This document shows, piece by piece, positions 50,705 through 59,629 of a DNA stretch of 64,000 bases; the stretch's first letter is position 1, and each line of letters starts with the position of its first letter. The translations under genes and the position numbers were made by a program. The notes below the pieces were generated by a model, which was not told where the DNA came from, searched no databases, and saw only the letters and a program-made list of their open reading frames with translations. Origin of the DNA: Limiplasma sp958448555 (lineage in GTDB: Bacteria; Bacillota; Clostridia; Christensenellales; Aristaeellaceae); contig CAUDEL010000002.1 in NCBI GenBank assembly GCA_958448555.1, forward strand, positions 41,570 through 105,569, in the 5' to 3' direction.

Positions 50705-51200
50705 CGGGATGATCGTGCCCGGGTGCATGCTGCTGGTGCTCGTTGCGGCGGCCTGCAGGCGTCTGCCGGCGTACGACCTGTTTGTGGAGGGCGCGCGCGA
50801 GGGCATGGGCGTGGCGGTGCAGGTGCTGCCCAACCTGGCGGCGATGCTGGTGGCGGTGGGGCTGATGCAGGCGTCCGGGCTGATGGACGCACTGTGCGGC
50901 CTGCTCGCGCCGGCCTTTGAGTGGGCGGGCCTTCCGGGCGAGGTCGCCCCGCTGGTGCTGCTTCGTCCCATGAGCGGCTCGGCGTCGCTGGCGATGGTGG
51001 AACGGCTCATCAGCCAATTTGGCCCCGACAGCCGCATCGGACTGGTGGCCTGCACCGTCATGGGTTCGAGCGAAACCATCTTCTATACCGTCTGCGTCTA
51101 CATGAGCGCCGTGGACAGGCGCGAGACGGGCTATGCCGTGCCCTGTTCGCTCCTGGGGGCGCTGGCGGGCGCGCTTCTGGCGGGCGCGCTTTTTCGTTGA
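50697..51200 (+). CDS. spmB: spore maturation protein B
   Basis: 167 residues from GTG 50697, seven bases after GGAGG and overlapping the spmA stop. Signatures include 'FVEGAREGMGVAVQVLPNL', 'LLRPMSGSASLAMV' and 'GSSETIFYTVCVYM'. It is a nucleoside-recognition (Gate) domain membrane protein acting with SpmA in spore core dehydration. Its stop overlaps the -35 of the metG promoter. Confidence 0.93.
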   Translation: MLSGMIVPGCMLLVLVAAACRRLPAYDLFVEGAREGMGVAVQVLPNLAAMLVAVGLMQASGLMDALCGLLAPAFEWAGLPGEVAPLVLLRPMSGSASLAMVERLISQFGPDSRIGLVACTVMGSSETIFYTVCVYMSAVDRRETGYAVPCSLLGALAGALLAGALFR

Positions 51201-51224
51201 CAAGCGCTGAAATTGGGGTATAAT
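51197..51224 (+). promoter_or_regulatory. promoter of the metG transcription unit
   Basis: TTGACA (51197-51202), 16 bp, TATAAT (51219-51224). It gives a transcript starting near 51231, at the T-box leader. Confidence 0.8.
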
Positions 51225-51230
51225 AAGGGC

Positions 51231-51472
51231 GATAAGCGCATACAGGCGATGAGCGGGAGAGTACCGCCCCACGTCCAGCCAAAGAGAGCCGCGGAGGGTG
51301 AAAAGCGGTGCGGGCGCGGCGGGAACATGGCCCGGGAGCTTCTCCGTCCGACAGGTAGGGCGGGGCGGACGGCACCGTTACAGGCCTGCGATCATAAAGG
51401 ATCGTAAGCGATAAACCAAGGGTGGTACCGCGGGCCAGGCCCGCCCCTTTTCTGACGGGGCGCGGCTTTTTT
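51231..51472 (+). promoter_or_regulatory. T-box riboswitch (methionine) upstream of metG
   Basis: The T-box sequence AAGGGTGGTACCGCG (51418-51432) is present, followed by a terminator hairpin (CGCCCC 51442-51447 with GGGGCG 51457-51462, then TTTTTT at 51467-51472). Stem I features include an AGAGAG element near 51284 and a GGTG-AAAAGC element near 51298. An ATG at 51327-51329 in the context GGGAACATGG is a good specifier codon, matching tRNA-Met and the metG gene downstream. Uncharged tRNA-Met should pair with the leader and prevent termination. Confidence 0.93.
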
Positions 51473-51500
51473 CATTCACAGCAAGGAGGGGGATACGGAC

Positions 51501-53465
51501 ATGCCCGGCAAGGAGACCTTCTACATCACCACACCCATCTACTATCCCAGCGACAACCTGCACATCGGTCACGCCTACACCACCGTCGCGGCCGATACGA
51601 TGGCGCGCTTCAAAAAGCAGGAGGGCTACGATACCTTCTTTCTGACCGGCACGGACGAGCACGGGCAGAAGATCGAGCGCAAGGCGCAGGCCAAGGGGGT
51701 TACGCCCCAGGCCTATGTGGACGAGATCGTCCGCGGCATCAAGGAGCTGTGGAAGCTGATGGACGTCGATTACGACGACTTCATCCGCACCTCCGACGAG
51801 CGGCATGTCAAGGCGGTTCAGAAGATTTTCCGCAAGCTCTATGAGCAGGGCGACATCTACAAGGGCAGCTACGAGGGCTGGTACTGCACCCCCTGCGAGA
51901 GCTTCTTTACCGAGATGCAGATCAAGGACGGTTGCTGCCCGGACTGCGGTCGTCCCGTGGAAAAGACCAACGAGGAAGCCTACTTCTTCCGGGCGGGCAA
52001 ATACCAGCAGTGGATGATCGACTATATCGAGCAGCATCCCGACTTCATTCAGCCCGCCAGCCGTCGCAACGAAATGCTCAACAACTTCCTCAGGCCCGGC
52101 CTGCAGGACCTGTGCGTCAGCCGCACATCCATCAAGTGGGGCGTGCCGGTGGACTTTGACGAAAAGCACACCGTGTACGTGTGGCTGGACGCCCTGACCA
52201 ACTACATCACCGCTTTGGGCTACGCCAGCGCCGACGACAGCCTGTACCAAAAGTACTGGCCCGCCGACATCCACCTGATCGGCAAGGAGATCATCCGCTT
52301 CCACACCATCACGTGGCCCATCATCCTGCACGCCCTGGGCCTGCCGCTGCCCAAGCAGGTGTTTGGCCACGGCTGGCTGGTGCTGGACGGGATGAAGATG
52401 TCCAAGTCCCTGGGCAACGTGGTGGACCCGGTGGTGCTGTGCGGCCGCTACGGCAGCGACGCCATCCGCTACTTCCTCATGCGAGAGGTGCCCTTTGGAA
52501 GCGACGGGCAGTTCAGCTATGAGGCGTTGCTCACCCGCATCAACGCCGACCTGGCCAACGACCTGGGCAACCTGGTCAGCCGCACGGTCGCCATGGTGGA
52601 GAAGTATTTTGACGGCGTGGTGCCCGTCCACGGCGAATGGAACGACGCCGACCGCCTGCTCATCGCCCTGGCGGAGGGCACGCCCGCGCGGGTGCAAAAG
52701 CACATGAACGAGCTGCAGTTCTCCGTGGCGCTCCAGGATATCTGGCAGCTCATCGGCGAGTGCAACCGCTACATCGACCAGAACATGCCCTGGGTGCTCA
52801 TCAAGAGCGAGGAGGGCAAAGAACGGCTCAAGACCGTGATGTACGTGCTGTGCGAGTGCATCCGCATCGTGGCCATCCTCATCGCGCCCACCATGCCCCG
52901 CACGCCCGCGCGCATCTTTGAGCAGCTTGGCGTGAGCGACCCGGCGCTGTGCGCCTTTGAGACCGCGTCCCGTTTCGGCGTGCTGCCCGCGGGCGGCAAG
53001 GTACAGAAGGGCGAGGCGCTCTTCCCGCGCATCGACATCAAAAAGGAGCTGGCCGACATCGTGCCCACGCCTCCTGCGCAGCCCCAGAAGAAACCCGCCC
53101 CCGAAAAGGCGCCCGCCGCTCAGGAGGACGGCACGATCACCATCGACGACTTTGGCCGCGTCAGGCTGCGCGTCGCGCGGGTGCTGACCGCCGAAAAGGT
53201 GGAAGGCAGCGACAAGCTCCTCAAGCTCACGCTGCGCCTTGGCCCGGACGATCCCGAGCGCACCGTTGTCAGCGGCATCGCCAAGGCCTATTCGCCCGAG
53301 GAGATGGTGGACAAGCAGGTGGTTTTGGTCAGCAACCTCAAGCCCGCAAAACTGCGCGGAATCCGTAGCGAGGGCATGATTCTCTGCGCCTCCGACGCGC
53401 AGGATAAAACGTTGAAACTGGTCACCGTTGAACCCGGCGTGGAGGATGGAGCGGATATCCGATGA
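51501..53465 (+). CDS. metG: methionyl-tRNA synthetase with C-terminal tRNA-binding domain
   Basis: 654 residues. Class I motifs: HIGH at 21-24 ('NLHIGHAYTT') and KMSKS at about 299-303. Zinc-binding cysteines in 'YCTPCESFF' and 'CCPDCGRPVEKT' define the Cys4 type. After a Pro/Ala-rich linker (about 525-545) comes an OB-fold tRNA-binding domain ('GRVRLRVARVLTAEKVEGSD', 'KLLKLTLRLG'). It charges tRNA-Met. Expression is controlled by the T-box. tatD starts inside its stop codon. Confidence 0.97.
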   Translation: MPGKETFYITTPIYYPSDNLHIGHAYTTVAADTMARFKKQEGYDTFFLTGTDEHGQKIERKAQAKGVTPQAYVDEIVRGIKELWKLMDVDYDDFIRTSDERHVKAVQKIFRKLYEQGDIYKGSYEGWYCTPCESFFTEMQIKDGCCPDCGRPVEKTNEEAYFFRAGKYQQWMIDYIEQHPDFIQPASRRNEMLNNFLRPGLQDLCVSRTSIKWGVPVDFDEKHTVYVWLDALTNYITALGYASADDSLYQKYWPADIHLIGKEIIRFHTITWPIILHALGLPLPKQVFGHGWLVLDGMKMSKSLGNVVDPVVLCGRYGSDAIRYFLMREVPFGSDGQFSYEALLTRINADLANDLGNLVSRTVAMVEKYFDGVVPVHGEWNDADRLLIALAEGTPARVQKHMNELQFSVALQDIWQLIGECNRYIDQNMPWVLIKSEEGKERLKTVMYVLCECIRIVAILIAPTMPRTPARIFEQLGVSDPALCAFETASRFGVLPAGGKVQKGEALFPRIDIKKELADIVPTPPAQPQKKPAPEKAPAAQEDGTITIDDFGRVRLRVARVLTAEKVEGSDKLLKLTLRLGPDDPERTVVSGIAKAYSPEEMVDKQVVLVSNLKPAKLRGIRSEGMILCASDAQDKTLKLVTVEPGVEDGADIR

Positions 53466-54244
53466 ACCTGTTTGATTCGCATTGTCATCTGGAGAGCGAG
53501 AACTTTCAGAACGACCTTCCGCAGGTGATGCAGCGCATGGCGCAGGCCGGCGTCAGGCGCTGTGTGCTTGCGGGCAGCGACTTGGAAACCAGCCGCCATA
53601 TCGTGGCGCTGGTCAGGAAGCATGAGGGTATGTACGGCGCGGTGGGCGTGCATCCGCACGAGGCCAAGACCTGGACGGATGAAACGGAAGCCGAGCTGGA
53701 ACGGATGCTTGCGCAGCCGCGTGTGGTGGCCGTGGGGGAGATTGGCCTGGATTATTTCTACGACCTCTCTCCCCGTGAGAAGCAGCGCGAGGTGCTCATT
53801 CGCCAGCTGGACCTGGCCCGGCGGATGAACGTGCCGGCGGTGTTCCATGTGCGCGATGCGCACGGCGACATGCTGGAAGTGCTCCGCCAGCGCCGCGGGA
53901 AGCTCCCGGTGGGCGTGATGCACTGCTACAGCGGCAGCGTGGAAAGCGCGAGGGAATACCTCGATCTGGGATTCTATCTATCCTTTGCGGGGCCGGTCAC
54001 CTTCAAAAAAGCGAACAAGTTGCAGGAGGCCGCGCGCTTCTGTCCGGCGGACCGCCTGCTGGTGGAAACCGACAGCCCCTACCTGGCCCCCGTACCCATG
54101 CGCGGCAAGCGCAACGAGCCCGCTTTTGTATACTACGTGGCGGAGATGGTGGCGCAGCTTCGCGGCGTGAGCACGGAGGAACTGGCCGATACGGCGGCGC
54201 GCAACGCCTGCCGCCTGTTTGGCATCCCCGTGGAGCAGGGTTGA
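53462..54244 (+). CDS. tatD: TatD-family metal-dependent deoxyribonuclease
   Basis: 260 residues; ATG overlaps the metG stop (ATGA). Metal ligands lie in 'LFDSHCHLESENF', 'VGEIGLDYFYD' (Glu), 'PAVFHVRDAHGD', 'MHCYSGSVESA' and 'LLVETDSPYLAPVPMRGKRN'. TatD enzymes are 3'-5' DNA exonucleases of the amidohydrolase fold, linked to repair and DNA turnover. The metG-tatD pairing is common in Bacillota. Confidence 0.96.
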   Translation: MNLFDSHCHLESENFQNDLPQVMQRMAQAGVRRCVLAGSDLETSRHIVALVRKHEGMYGAVGVHPHEAKTWTDETEAELERMLAQPRVVAVGEIGLDYFYDLSPREKQREVLIRQLDLARRMNVPAVFHVRDAHGDMLEVLRQRRGKLPVGVMHCYSGSVESAREYLDLGFYLSFAGPVTFKKANKLQEAARFCPADRLLVETDSPYLAPVPMRGKRNEPAFVYYVAEMVAQLRGVSTEELADTAARNACRLFGIPVEQG

Positions 54245-54259
54245 AAGGGGGCGGCCAGC

Positions 54260-54742
54260 ATGCGGATTCGGCCCGCCTCCCCGGCGGATCTGGAGAATAT
54301 TCTCGCCCTCTACGCGGGCGCAAGGGCGTTTATGGCCCTGAGCGGCAACCCGGGTCAGTGGGCGGGCGGATATCCCGCGCGCGAAAAGGTCGAGGCGGAC
54401 ATCGCCGGGGGCTGGTGCCATGTGTGTGAGGAGGAAGGCCGCCTGTACGCGGTCTTCGCCCTCATCCCCGGCGAGGACCCCACCTACGGCCGCATCGAAG
54501 GCGCATGGAAAAACGGCCGGCCCTATGCCACGCTGCATCGCGTGGCTTCCTCAGGGGCGCGGCCCGGCATGATGGACCTGATTGTGGCGTGGGCGTTTGA
54601 GCGCTACCCCAACCTGCGCGGCGATACCCATGAGCGCAATCTGCCCATGCGCCGGGCCTTCGAGCGCAACGGCTTTGAGCGCTGCGGCATCATCTGGGTG
54701 GAGGACGGTACGGAGCGTATCGCCTATCAGAAGGAAAAATGA
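54260..54742 (+). CDS. GNAT-family N-acetyltransferase
   Basis: 160 residues from ATG 54260 (GGGGGCGG upstream). GNAT elements: N-terminal 'MRIRPASPADLENILALYAG', a reduced acetyl-CoA loop around 'ASSGARPGMMDLIVAWA' and the C-terminal 'THERNLPMRRAFERNGFERC'. The usual Q/RxxGxG/A loop is replaced by 'ASSGARPG'. It acetylates an unknown amine. It overlaps the upstream reading of miaA and belongs to the metG operon. Confidence 0.85.
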   Translation: MRIRPASPADLENILALYAGARAFMALSGNPGQWAGGYPAREKVEADIAGGWCHVCEEEGRLYAVFALIPGEDPTYGRIEGAWKNGRPYATLHRVASSGARPGMMDLIVAWAFERYPNLRGDTHERNLPMRRAFERNGFERCGIIWVEDGTERIAYQKEK

Positions 54743-54756
54743 ACGGGGGAGAGGAC

Positions 54757-55674
54757 ATGCTGCCAAAGCTGATTGTGATCGCGGGCACCAACGCCTCGGG
54801 CAAGAGCGGCCTGGGGGTGGAGCTGGCGCTTCGCTACGGCGGGGAGGTTGTTTCGGCGGACTCGCGGCAGGTATTCCGCGGGCTGGACCTGGGAAGCGGC
54901 AAGATCACGCCGGAGGAGATGCGCGGCGTCCGACACCATTTGATCGATGTGTGCGACGCGGGCGATTTTTTTTCCATGGCGGATTTCCAGCGCATGGCGT
55001 ACGAGGCCATTGATGACATTCTGGCGCGCGGAAAGCCGCCTTTTTTGGTGGGCGGGACGGGCCTGTATGTGGAATCGGTGGCCGACGGCTACGAGCTGTC
55101 AAACCGCATGCCGGATCTGGCCTACCGCGCGGAACTGGAGAAGCGAAGCACCGAAGAGCTCTATGCCATGCTGGTTGAGGCCGTTCCGGGCGTGGAGGTG
55201 GAAAGGCGCAACCGCAACCGCGTCATGCGCCTCCTGGAAAAGCTGCACGACGGCGACGATGTCGTCCCCGGGCGAAACCCGCGCTACGAGACGCTGCGCC
55301 TGGGCGTCACCTGGGATCGGGAGACGCTTCGCAGGCGCATCGACGAGCGGCTGGACCGGCGGCTTAACGAGGGCATGATCGAGGAGGTGCGCGGCCTGCT
55401 TCAGCGGGGCGTGAGCGAGACGTTTTTACTCAAGCTCGGCCTGGAATACCGCTTCATCACCCGCTATCTGAAAGGGGAGATCGCCTCCCTGGAGGAGATG
55501 CGCACGCTCCTTTCCACGGCCATCAAGCAGTTTGCCAAGCGGCAGATGACGTGGCTGAGGCGCGACGGCGCCATCCACTGGCTGGACATGACGGCCGATC
55601 CCGTGGGGGAGGCCTGCGCGCTGATCGACGCCTTTCTCGCCGGGGAAAAGGCGCAGGCGGAAACCGGCGCTTAA
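54757..55674 (+). CDS. miaA: tRNA dimethylallyltransferase
   Basis: 305 residues from ATG 54757, after GGGGGAGAGG. P-loop 'IAGTNASGKSGLGVELA', 'VVSADSRQVFRGLDLGSGK', 'HHLIDVCDAGDFFSMADFQR', 'FLVGGTGLYVESVADGYE' and 'KQFAKRQMTWLRRD' follow the MiaA order. Some positions differ from the common form (GTNASGKS for GPTASGKT, GSGK for GTAK). It prenylates A37 of tRNAs reading UNN codons. It is last in the metG-tatD-GNAT-miaA unit. No terminator was recognised in the 133-base gap that follows. Confidence 0.88.
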   Translation: MLPKLIVIAGTNASGKSGLGVELALRYGGEVVSADSRQVFRGLDLGSGKITPEEMRGVRHHLIDVCDAGDFFSMADFQRMAYEAIDDILARGKPPFLVGGTGLYVESVADGYELSNRMPDLAYRAELEKRSTEELYAMLVEAVPGVEVERRNRNRVMRLLEKLHDGDDVVPGRNPRYETLRLGVTWDRETLRRRIDERLDRRLNEGMIEEVRGLLQRGVSETFLLKLGLEYRFITRYLKGEIASLEEMRTLLSTAIKQFAKRQMTWLRRDGAIHWLDMTADPVGEACALIDAFLAGEKAQAETGA

Positions 55675-55807
55675 AATTCGTGAAAAGATTGTCATGTGAG
55701 CAGGAAAACAGGAAGGATATGCAGAAACAAATGAATGGGGTGCAAGTTGGACTTTCTTCAATTTGCCCCTGACCAAAGACCATTACCGCATGGAAGGGAG
55801 AACGGAA

Positions 55808-57280
55808 ATGCACAACTCTCAAGACCTTCAAAAGGTGCTGGAAATTCGCGACGCCATCCTCGGCGGCAGCGAAAAGCGCCTCAAGGAACAGCGTGAGGCG
55901 GGCAAGCTGACCGCGCGCGAGCGCGTGGAAAAGCTTTCGGATGCCGGAAGCTTCGTGGAGCTGTTCGCGCTGGTGAGCAAAGACGAGGAAGGGGCAGGCG
56001 TCATCACCGGCTACGCGACCATTGAGCAGCGCCCCGTGTACATCTTCGCGCAGGATTTCACCGTTCGCGGCGGAGCCATGGGCAAGGCCCAGGCCGCCAA
56101 GATCCTCAAGCTCCTGGACATGGCCCTCAAGACCGGCGCGCCCGTGGTGGCCCTGATGGACAGCGCCGGCGTTCGCATCGACGAAGGCGCCGCCGCCATG
56201 AGCGCCTACAGCGAGATCTACCAGAAGCTGGCCCGCATGAGCGGCGTGTGTCCCATCGTGTCGGTGGTGCTTGGCCCCTGCATCGGCGGCGCGGCGCTCA
56301 TCACGCAGCTCGCGGATGTGTCCATCGTGGCCGAGAAGGTCGGCGAAGTGATGGTGTTCGGCCCGCAGGTGCTGGCCGCCATGAACGGCCTGGCCGTCAA
56401 GCCTCAGGAACTGGGCGGCGCGAAGGTGGCCGCCGGCATGGGCGCGTGTGCGCTGACCGCCGCCACCGAGGACGAGGCGCTTTTGAAGGCCAAGCAGGTC
56501 CTGGCCCTGCTGCCCTCCAGCAACCTTGAGGACAGCGAGATCATCGACGCCGACGACATGAACCGCCTGCTGCCCGCCATCGACCCGGCGGATGTGGACG
56601 CGCTGGTCGCCGCGCTTTTGGACGGCGGGACCTCCACCGAGCTCTATGCCGCCTATGAGCCCTCCGTGCGCGTGTTTATGGGCCGCATGGGCGGCCGCAG
56701 CGTGGGCGTGGTGGCCGCCTGCGGCAAGCTGACCGCGGGGGCCATGCAGAAGGCCGCGCGCTTCGTGCGCTTCATGGACTGCTTTGGCATCGCCGTCGTC
56801 AGCCTCCTCAACACCTGCGGCGTGTCCGTGGACAGCGTCGCGGCTCAGGGCTGGCTGTTCAAGGCCCAGAGCCAGCTTCTCTTCGCCTATGCCGAGGCCA
56901 CCGCGCCCAAGCTGGCCGTCGTCACCGGCGACGCCATCGGCCAGGCCTATGTGGCCATGGGCGGCAAGGCCAATGCCGACGTGACCTATGCCTGGCCCGG
57001 CGCCGTCATTTCCGCCCTCACGCCCGAGGCCGCCGTCGCCGTCCTTTACGCCGACGAGGTCAAGGCCGACAAGAAGCTCAGCGTGGAGGCCGCGCGCGAA
57101 AAGTACGCCGACCAGTATATCCAGAACGTGGCCGGCGCGATCAACGCCGCCAGGGACGGCATGGTGGACGACATCATTGATCCCGCCAAGACCCGCGCCA
57201 TGCTTATCTCCGCCCTGGAGATGCTCAGCTCCAAGCGTGATTCCAACCCGCCCAAGAAGCACGACAACCTGCCCATGTAA
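55808..57280 (+). CDS. 12S-type carboxyltransferase (methylmalonyl-CoA decarboxylase alpha / acyl-CoA carboxylase beta family)
   Basis: 490 residues; GGAAGGGAG precedes ATG 55808. Two crotonase-like halves of the carboxyltransferase fold: 'GKLTARERVEKLSDAGSF', 'YIFAQDFTVRGGAMGKAQAAK', 'ALMDSAGVRIDEGAAAM' in the first, and 'GVVAACGKLTAGAMQKAARF', 'GDAIGQAYVAMGGKANADVT' in the second. It moves carboxyl groups between an acyl-CoA and biotin. The divergent glycine-rich loops (RGGAMG, DSAGVRIDEGA) make the acyl-CoA uncertain. It is first in a five-gene Na+-pump operon. Confidence 0.88.
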   Translation: MHNSQDLQKVLEIRDAILGGSEKRLKEQREAGKLTARERVEKLSDAGSFVELFALVSKDEEGAGVITGYATIEQRPVYIFAQDFTVRGGAMGKAQAAKILKLLDMALKTGAPVVALMDSAGVRIDEGAAAMSAYSEIYQKLARMSGVCPIVSVVLGPCIGGAALITQLADVSIVAEKVGEVMVFGPQVLAAMNGLAVKPQELGGAKVAAGMGACALTAATEDEALLKAKQVLALLPSSNLEDSEIIDADDMNRLLPAIDPADVDALVAALLDGGTSTELYAAYEPSVRVFMGRMGGRSVGVVAACGKLTAGAMQKAARFVRFMDCFGIAVVSLLNTCGVSVDSVAAQGWLFKAQSQLLFAYAEATAPKLAVVTGDAIGQAYVAMGGKANADVTYAWPGAVISALTPEAAVAVLYADEVKADKKLSVEAAREKYADQYIQNVAGAINAARDGMVDDIIDPAKTRAMLISALEMLSSKRDSNPPKKHDNLPM

Positions 57281-57301
57281 CGCCGAAAGGAAGGGATAAG
57301 C

Positions 57302-57661
57302 ATGGAGAACTTGATCTTCGGCCTTGGCGTTATGGTGATCGGCCTGCTGGTTGTGTTTCTTGGCCTGATTATCCTGATCGTCTTTATCAAGGTGCTGTCG
57401 ATCATCACGGAGAAGACGTCCGGCGAAAAGAAGCCCGTCAAGGTGGAAACGGCCGCTCCCGTGACCCCGCCCCCCGCCCCCGTTGCCGCTCCCGCCGTGC
57501 AGGAAGGGGTGAGCGCGGAGGTGATCGCCGCCATCACCGCCGCGATCGCCGCCGTGTGGCAGGCCCCGACGGGCTTTGTGGTGCGCCACGTCAAGCGCGT
57601 CAGCAACGCGCCCGCCTGGAACCGTGCGGGCCGCGAAGAACAGACCTACAGCCGCTTTTGA
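57302..57661 (+). CDS. Na+-pumping decarboxylase gamma subunit (OadG-like)
   Basis: 119 residues: one N-terminal membrane helix ('GLGVMVIGLLVVFLGLIILI'), a Pro/Ala-rich middle and a C-terminal helix region 'SAEVIAAITAAIAAVW' plus a basic tail ('GFVVRHVKRV'). This is the gamma subunit pattern, which holds the membrane pump and the soluble carboxyltransferase together. It lies 21 bases after the 12S-like gene. Confidence 0.87.
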   Translation: MENLIFGLGVMVIGLLVVFLGLIILIVFIKVLSIITEKTSGEKKPVKVETAAPVTPPPAPVAAPAVQEGVSAEVIAAITAAIAAVWQAPTGFVVRHVKRVSNAPAWNRAGREEQTYSRF

Positions 57662-57704
57662 ATTTCCAAAACCATCTGCATTTGTTGAAGGAGGATTCCA
57701 CCCC

Positions 57705-58097
57705 ATGCGTCAGTTCAATATCACGGTCAATGGTGTCGCTTATTCCGTAGCCGTCGAGGAAGTGGGCGCCGCGTCCGCCCCCGTCGCCGCCCCCGTTGCC
57801 GCTCCCGCCCCCGTCGCTGCCGCTCCGGCTCCCGCCGCCGCGCCCGCGCCTGCCGCTCCCGCCGCTCCCGCCCCTGTGGCCGGCGGCCAGAAGGTGAACG
57901 CCCCCATGCCCGGCACCATTCTTGAGGTGCGCGTGACCGAGGGCGCTGCCGTCAAGAAGGGCGATATCCTGCTGATTCTGGAAGCCATGAAGATGGAAAA
58001 CGAGATCATGGCCCCCTGCGACGGCACCGTCAAGCAGATCGTGGCCGGCAAGGGCGCTTCCGTCAACAGCGGCGATCCGCTCATCGTCATCGGCTGA
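57705..58097 (+). CDS. biotin carboxyl carrier protein of the Na+-pumping decarboxylase
   Basis: 130 residues from ATG 57705, ten bases after GAAGGAGG. N-terminal 'MRQFNITVNGVAYSVAVEEV', a Pro/Ala linker (22-60), and a biotinyl domain with the biotin lysine at 96 in 'ILEAMKMENEI'. It carries CO2 from the carboxyltransferase to the beta subunit. As the only biotin domain in the operon it must serve both carboxyltransferases. Confidence 0.93.
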   Translation: MRQFNITVNGVAYSVAVEEVGAASAPVAAPVAAPAPVAAAPAPAAAPAPAAPAAPAPVAGGQKVNAPMPGTILEVRVTEGAAVKKGDILLILEAMKMENEIMAPCDGTVKQIVAGKGASVNSGDPLIVIG

Positions 58098-58151
58098 GAT
58101 CATCCGCGGCCTTTCCCACAGTCTCAAAAGAAAGCGAGTTGATTTCAAACC

Positions 58152-59606
58152 ATGAACGTGGGCGAAAGTTTATTGAAGCTTTGCCAGGATTCCGGCATCT
58201 ACGCGCTGTTCAGCGATCCCAAGCCGCTGATTATGATCGCCATCGCGTGCGTGCTGCTCTACCTGGCCGTGGTCAAGAAGTATGAGCCGCTTTTGCTGAT
58301 GCCCATCGCCTTTGGCATGCTTTTGACCAACCTGCCCATCGCGGGCATGTACAATCAGGAGCTGTTTGCTGGCGGCCACACCAACTGGAGCCTGTTTGGC
58401 GGCGCGGTGCTGTTGGACTCTTCGGCGCTGACCAACCCGGTTGCTTACACCTTTACCGCTCAGGGCGCCGTGATGGACGCAGCCGGAAACATGCTGGGTC
58501 AAATCGTGGATGCCATCACCGCTGGCGGCGCGTTTAACGCCGCGGGTGCGCTGGTCGCCGCTGACGGCTCCATTTTGGCCAACAGCGCGCAGATCATCAT
58601 CAGCTCCGCCGGCGCGTACCTCGCCGATGGACAGGTGTTCACCGTTAGCGGCCAGCTGCTGGCTACCGCCGGCAAGGTCATTACTCCCGGCATGCTGGAC
58701 TACCTGTATCTGGGCGTGAAGCTGGGCATTTACCCCTGCCTGATCTTCCTGGGCGTGGGATGCATGACCGACTTCGGGCCCCTGATCGCCAACCCCAAGA
58801 GCCTGCTGCTGGGCGCTGCCGCGCAGTTGGGCATCTTCATCACCTTCATCGTTTGTTATACCGTGATGGGTTTCACCCCGCAGGAAGCCGCTTCCACCGG
58901 CATCATCGGCGGCGCGGACGGCCCCACCGCCATCTACCTGACCGGCAAGCTGGCTCCGCACCTGCTGGGCCCCATCGCCGTGGCTGCCTACAGCTACATG
59001 GCGCTGGTGCCGGTCATCCAGCCGCCCATCATGCGCGCCCTGACCACCAAGAAGGAGCGCGAGATCGTCATGGAGCAGCTGCGCCCCGTGAGCAAGCGCG
59101 AGAAGATCATCTTCCCCATCGCGGTGACCGTCATCGTAAGCCTGCTCCTGCCTTCCGCGGCGCCGCTGGTCGGCTGCCTGATGCTGGGCAACCTGTTCCG
59201 TGAGAGCGGCGTGGTGGACCGTCTGAACAAGACCGCCCAGAACGAGCTGATGAACATCGTCACCATCTTCCTGGGCACCACGGTCGGCGCGACGGCGACC
59301 GCCTCCACCTTCCTGTCGCCCAAGACGCTGGGCATCATCGTCGTGGGCGTGCTCGCCTTCGGCTTTGGCACCGCGGGCGGCGTGCTGCTGGCCAAGGTCA
59401 TGAACAAGCTCTCCGGCGGCAAGATCAACCCGCTCATCGGTTCCGCCGGTGTGTCCGCCGTGCCGATGGCCGCGCGTGTGAGCCAGGTGGAGGGCCAGAA
59501 GGCCAACCCCGGCAACTTCCTGCTCATGCACGCCATGGGTCCCAACGTGGCAGGCGTCATCGGCTCGGCCATCGCCGCCGGTATCCTGCTGAGCATGTTC
59601 GGCTAA
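58152..59606 (+). CDS. Na+-translocating decarboxylase beta subunit with large N-terminal-side insert
   Basis: 484 residues against about 375-435 in known OadB/GcdB/MmdB proteins. Conserved parts: 'LIFLGVGCMTDFGPLIANP', 'IIGGADGPTAIYLTGKLAP' with the essential Asp, 'VIQPPIMRAL', and 'FLGTTVGATATASTFLSPKTLGI', split by helices. It decarboxylates carboxybiotin and exports Na+. Between residues about 70 and 180, where relatives have a short loop, lies an insert of some 90 residues with recurring 'aaGnml/aaDGsil/laDGqvf' phrases, probably an extracytoplasmic beta-rich domain. Confidence 0.93.
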   Translation: MNVGESLLKLCQDSGIYALFSDPKPLIMIAIACVLLYLAVVKKYEPLLLMPIAFGMLLTNLPIAGMYNQELFAGGHTNWSLFGGAVLLDSSALTNPVAYTFTAQGAVMDAAGNMLGQIVDAITAGGAFNAAGALVAADGSILANSAQIIISSAGAYLADGQVFTVSGQLLATAGKVITPGMLDYLYLGVKLGIYPCLIFLGVGCMTDFGPLIANPKSLLLGAAAQLGIFITFIVCYTVMGFTPQEAASTGIIGGADGPTAIYLTGKLAPHLLGPIAVAAYSYMALVPVIQPPIMRALTTKKEREIVMEQLRPVSKREKIIFPIAVTVIVSLLLPSAAPLVGCLMLGNLFRESGVVDRLNKTAQNELMNIVTIFLGTTVGATATASTFLSPKTLGIIVVGVLAFGFGTAGGVLLAKVMNKLSGGKINPLIGSAGVSAVPMAARVSQVEGQKANPGNFLLMHAMGPNVAGVIGSAIAAGILLSMFG

Positions 59607-59629
59607 TCGCAATATAAGAGGTGAAAACA

